64,000 nt of DNA from Pseudarthrobacter psychrotolerans (lineage in GTDB: Bacteria; Actinomycetota; Actinomycetes; Actinomycetales; Micrococcaceae): the NCBI RefSeq assembly GCF_009911795.1, contig NZ_CP047898.1, positions 3,534,001 through 3,598,000 of the forward strand, read 5' to 3'. The position numbers and the translations under genes are program-made. Under the pieces are notes generated by a model, which was not told the DNA's origin, did not search any database, and was given only the letters and a program-made list of their open reading frames with translations. Positions 61,431 to 64,000 of this stretch are shown here, piece by piece (position 1 is the stretch's first letter; each line of letters opens with the position of its first letter).

Positions 61431-62155
61431 CTAAGCGATGAGGCCGGACGGCGTCTTTCCTCCGGGGACGATGGTGCTCAAGGCGCATTCCACGCCGTGC
61501 AGGTGCTGGGTCATCGCTTCGCGTGCACCCTCCACCGAGCCCTTCTCGATGGCTTCGAAGATGCGGGCATGTTCCTCACCGGACTCGGCACGCCGGTCCG
61601 CCACGAGGTTGAGCGTGTTGGACTGGTTCGCCATTGCATCCACAATGTCGGACAGAAACTGCTCAAAGACGCCGTTTCCGCTGCACCGGGCGATCGTGGC
61701 GTGGAACTCGGTGTTCAGGAGCACCCACTGCTGCAGGTCATCCGCGCGGGACATCTCCTGGAGAATTTCCCGAAGCGCCTCCACATCTTCGTTGCTGCGG
61801 CGCTCGGCGGCAAGGCCCGCTGCAGGCACTTCGATATGGGGCCGTGCCTCCACCAGGGCGCGGGCGGAATATTTGCCGAGCTTGAGGTCCTGGGCAACCC
61901 GGTCAGCGATGACAAACGTGCCCTTGCCGGTATGCGTGGCGGTGAGCCCGAGGGCGGTGCAGGAACGCAGGGCTTCCCGGACCATGGTGCGGCTCACGCC
62001 GTACTGCTTGGCCAGGGATGTCTCCGAGTCCAGGCGCGTACCGACGGGAATCATGCCGCCTTCGATGGCCCCCTGAGGGAGGCAAAGACAGCTTCAGCGG
62101 CGCCCACGCGCACCACGCGATCTTGTCTAGCTGTCCAGCTGTCCAACAGGTCCAT
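61431..62155 (-). pseudogene. GntR (FadR/FCD) family regulator, paralogue 2, with an apparent 1-base deletion
   Basis: From an ATG at 62155 the frame reads M-D-L-L-D-S-W then V-G-A-A-E-A-V-F-A-S-L-R before stopping early. From about 62072 it continues one frame over as A-I-E-G-G-M-I-P-V-G-T-R-L-D, with Y-G-V-S-R-T-M-V-R-E-A-L-R-S and a full FCD domain. One missing base in the CCCCC run at 62069-62073 joins the two to a protein of about 241 residues. The intact frame alone (from 62054) lacks the first helix. It probably controls aspA and the symporter gene. Confidence 0.86.
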
Positions 62156-62161
62156 ATGAAG

Positions 62162-62191
62162 ACTATGGCATCTGTCACTATGCAGTGTCAA
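62162..62191 (-). promoter_or_regulatory. Leaderless promoter of GntR paralogue 2
   Basis: On the minus strand TTGACA (62186-62191), 18 bases and CATAGT (62162-62167) are followed by six bases and the ATG at 62155. The block GACAC-N5/6-GTGAC-N3/4-TGCCATA is common to both paralogue promoters. Confidence 0.65.
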
Positions 62192-62214
62192 GGACGCGGA
62201 TTATGGCGGCCGCC

Positions 62215-62826
62215 CTACGCCTTGTTTTTGCTCCGGTGGGACCGGATGCGCCAGATGACCAGCGCGAGGACCACCACAATTCCAATCACGACGGCGATGT
62301 CCCGGCCGGCTGCCTTGGCCACTGCTTCGTACGAATTGCCCGCGAGGTATCCCAGCAGGACGAAGCCGACGCCCCAGATGATCCCACCGGCCGCGTTGTA
62401 CGCAAGGAACGTCCCGTACGGCATGCGCGACGTCCCGGCCAGGGCAGGCATAACGGCGCGGAAGAACGCTGTGAAGCGGCCCAGGAAGACGGCGGAGCCA
62501 CCCCGGCTGCGCAGGAAATCCTGGGCCTTTTCGAGTTGGTCCCGGTGCCGGTTGAAGATCTTCAGTTTCAAGAGCCGGGGCCCGAAGTGTTTGCCCACTT
62601 CGTAACCCGTGCTGTCACCGGTGATGGCGGCCAGGACCACCAGCATTATCATGAGCCACAACTGCACCTGATCCCGGCTGGCCACCACTCCGCCGAGCAC
62701 CGCCGCGGTCTCGCCGGGAATGACAAAACCAACAAACAGTGCGTCCTCGGCGAACACCAGGCAGAACACCACAATGTAGGCCAGCAGCGGACTGACGTTC
62801 AGGACGCCGTCGACAAATCCGGTCAT
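62215..62826 (-). CDS. DedA family membrane protein
   Basis: The product is about 203 residues with several membrane segments. It has the DedA/SNARE-associated patterns F-V-I-P-G-E-T-A-A-V-L-G-G near residue 35, G-D-S-T-G-Y-E-V-G-K and F-L-G-R-F-T-A-F-F-R-A-V-M-P-A-L-A-G. Such proteins are thought to move lipids across the membrane. The ATG at 62826 is preferred over the one at 62883, because the latter overlaps a TACAAT -10-like box (62882-62887) and would not be transcribed. Confidence 0.87.
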   Translation of the reverse strand: MTGFVDGVLNVSPLLAYIVVFCLVFAEDALFVGFVIPGETAAVLGGVVASRDQVQLWLMIMLVVLAAITGDSTGYEVGKHFGPRLLKLKIFNRHRDQLEKAQDFLRSRGGSAVFLGRFTAFFRAVMPALAGTSRMPYGTFLAYNAAGGIIWGVGFVLLGYLAGNSYEAVAKAAGRDIAVVIGIVVVLALVIWRIRSHRSKNKA

Positions 62827-62908
62827 TTTCGTCGGCTTCTGTTTGGGGTTGCCTGGCCAAGCGGGAACACAGCCGGAATCCATTGTAATCAGGGCGGCGG
62901 TGCGGCGG

Positions 62909-62924
62909 CCCTGTTATCCGGCCC
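62909..62924. repeat. 16-bp direct repeat, left copy
   Basis: CCCTGTTATCCGGCCC recurs exactly at 63196-63211, where it overlaps the stop codon of the hsdR remnant. The two copies bracket the inverted-repeat element. Confidence 0.6.
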
Positions 62925-62946
62925 GTTACCTATCGCGAAGCGGGGC

Positions 62947-63035
62947 ATTCTGCACGATCATTCCGTCGGCTCGGTCCTTGTGCCGCAGAGTCCCAGGGCC
63001 TCTGGGACCGGAGAGCGCGAATGATCGAGCAGAAT
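62947..63035. repeat. 89-bp inverted-repeat element, ATTCTGC...GCAGAAT family, copy 2
   Basis: The ends ATTCTGCACGATCATTC (62947-62963) and GAATGATCGAGCAGAAT (63019-63035) pair with one mismatch. They match the ends of the element at 8747-8838. An inner hairpin GTCCCAG/CTGGGAC is present. The following 63036-63195 is gene-free and unusually AT-rich for the window; I see nothing else in it. Confidence 0.72.
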
Positions 63036-63200
63036 CCGCCACCCGGGCCCCGCCTTAATTCTGCACACGGGTCAAATTAAATCCGTCGCTGCTCTGAGTG
63101 CGAGGTTTCCCTGATTTCTAGGAGTGGACTCGTGGATGCTCTTAATTGTTATCGATACCTTGGCGAAATTCTGAAACGGTCCGCGCAGCCTTCGTCCCTG

Positions 63201-63881
63201 TTATCCGGCCCTCGCGCGGTCCTCGATGGAACGCAGAATGCTGAATAGTTTCACGACCCTGTCGTCGCCGAAGAGAACGTCCGGCCCGGACGGAGCAAGT
63301 TCGTTGTAGGGCGAGTCGAAGAGCGCTCCGGGCTGCACTTTGCCGTTCTCCACCAGGTGCGTGGTCAGGACCTGCAGGAAGTCCAGCTGCTGGGACGTCA
63401 GTGTGGTTCCGGCGACGAAATCCGCGAGGGCTTCCTCCACGGCATCGCGGTCCAAGCCGACCAGCGACCGGACGTGCAGGACGCCGGCGTTGGGGATCTT
63501 GAACTGCGAATCCCGCATGTGGTGGCTGTACGTGGAATCCTCACCATTGGCCAGTTTGGGGAGTTCGTTGCGCAGGAACGGGAAGATGTCCTACTGGAAG
63601 AGCGTGAACATTTCATCTTTGGCGAAGTTCTTGAAACGGCTCCAGCGCAGATCCGCGTAGGGGCGGCCCATAGGATCGTTACCCTCAGGGAACACGGGGT
63701 TCTGGATGGGCTGGCCCAACATGTTGGACCGCTTCTCCTCCAGCGTCTGCCGCTCATCGAGGCGCTTCAGGAACAGCAGGTACGTGATCTGTTCGATGAC
63801 TTCCAAGGGGTTGGAGATACCGCCGCTCCAGAACGTATTCCAGACCTTGTCTACTTGGGACTTGATTTCACCTGTGATCAC
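63201..63881 (-). pseudogene. hsdM: Type I restriction-modification remnant: hsdM start fused to hsdR end
   Basis: From a GTG at about 63881 the frame reads like the N-terminus of HsdM: I-T-G-E-I-K-S-Q-V-D-K-V-W-N-T-F-W-S-G-G, then N-P-L-E-V-I-E-Q-I-T-Y-L-L-F. It runs to F-T-L-F-Q and an in-frame TAG at 63591-63593, then continues in the same frame to S-Q-F-K-I-P-N. From about 63475 it switches to sequence typical of the HsdR C-terminus (V-R-S-L-V-G-L-D-R-D-A-V, then Q-Q-L-D-F-L and A-P-S-G-P-D-V-L-F). The methylase domain, hsdS and the HsdR motor and nuclease are missing, so the locus collapsed by deletion. Confidence 0.82.
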
Positions 63882-63916
63882 CACAGTGAGTTTAGTAGCG
63901 TGAGCCCATTTTCTAA

Positions 63917-63949
63917 CCCATATGGGGTAACTGCGGTACGTTCGTACCG
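63917..63949. promoter_or_regulatory. Two palindromes upstream of the hsd remnant
   Basis: CCCATATGGG (63917-63926) and CGGTACG-TT-CGTACCG (63934-63949) lie in tandem between the minus-strand hsdM start and the next plus-strand start. They resemble operators for a divergent control region. Confidence 0.45.
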
Positions 63950-63981
63950 AAAATGGCTTTCCAAGCATAAGAACCTCGCCC

Positions 63982-64000
63982 TAGAATGGATGGGATGGCG
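63982..64000 (+). promoter_or_regulatory. Leaderless promoter and first codons of a gene leaving the window
   Basis: TAGAAT (63982-63987) is followed by seven bases and ATG-GCG at 63995. An alternative ATG is at 63990. Too little is coding to identify the product. Confidence 0.4.

Noticed and set aside
1..64000. CRISPR arrays, rRNA, tRNA or prophage genes
   Set aside because: No regularly spaced direct repeats with unique spacers, no tRNA-like cloverleaf and no phage structural or integrase genes were seen on either strand.

Overview
The window is high-GC, dense, strand-mixed chromosomal DNA. Protein-level resemblance throughout, a mannitol PTS cluster, many promoters placed directly on start codons (leaderless genes), and an aromatic-compound catabolic cluster all point to an actinobacterium of the Arthrobacter / Pseudarthrobacter / Paenarthrobacter type. 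The genus is an inference; no rRNA or tRNA gene is present to test it.

Layout. 0-5 kb: end of a peptide ABC transporter ATPase, its lipoprotein binding protein, a Gfo/Idh/MocA oxidoreductase and a secreted subtilase. 5-8.7 kb: alanine dehydrogenase with a divergent PucR-type regulator, a membrane-anchored ABM-domain protein and an orphan excisionase-like protein. 9-15.3 kb: mannitol PTS (HPr and EI divergent from TetR regulator-mtlA-mtlD). 15.3-30.1 kb: housekeeping and transport genes (sugar porter, BenE, DHA2 pump, RraA-like aldolase, MFS, malic enzyme, LysE exporter with divergent Lrp, a second Lrp, glutamyl-Q tRNA(Asp) synthetase). 30.1-31.5 kb: a complete IS701-family element with 18-bp terminal repeats and a CTAG target duplication. 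31.5-50.1 kb: a catabolic island. It holds a side-chain CoA-activation and beta-oxidation-like operon (acyl-CoA ligase, MHS transporter, MaoC hydratase, acyl-CoA dehydrogenase, amidohydrolase, SDR), a second transporter, a GntR regulator, two flavin aromatic monooxygenases, a VOC ring-cleavage dioxygenase, a fumarylacetoacetase-like hydrolase, a thiolase, an acetoacetate-CoA ligase and a MarR regulator. A 12-bp palindrome, ATTNTCGANAAT, occurs in three of its control regions. 50.1-54.5 kb: HD hydrolase, LtrA, a GNAT-AAA+ fusion, UspA and a DUF4242 protein. 54.6-62.2 kb: asparagine/aspartate/C4-dicarboxylate module (permease, asparaginase, GntR, small winged-helix protein, DAACS symporter, aspartase, second GntR). 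62.2-64 kb: DedA protein and the remnant of a type I restriction locus in which the start of hsdM is joined to the end of hsdR.

Two points matter for anyone using this annotation. First, five genes (mtlA twice, the transposase, the acyl-CoA ligase and two GntR regulators) are broken only by single missing bases, each in a run of three or more G or C. This looks more like systematic homopolymer undercalling than true gene decay. Second, at least three intergenic inverted-repeat families (at 2.0/15.2 kb, 8.8/63.0 kb and 28.3/29.2 kb) are present in two copies each.
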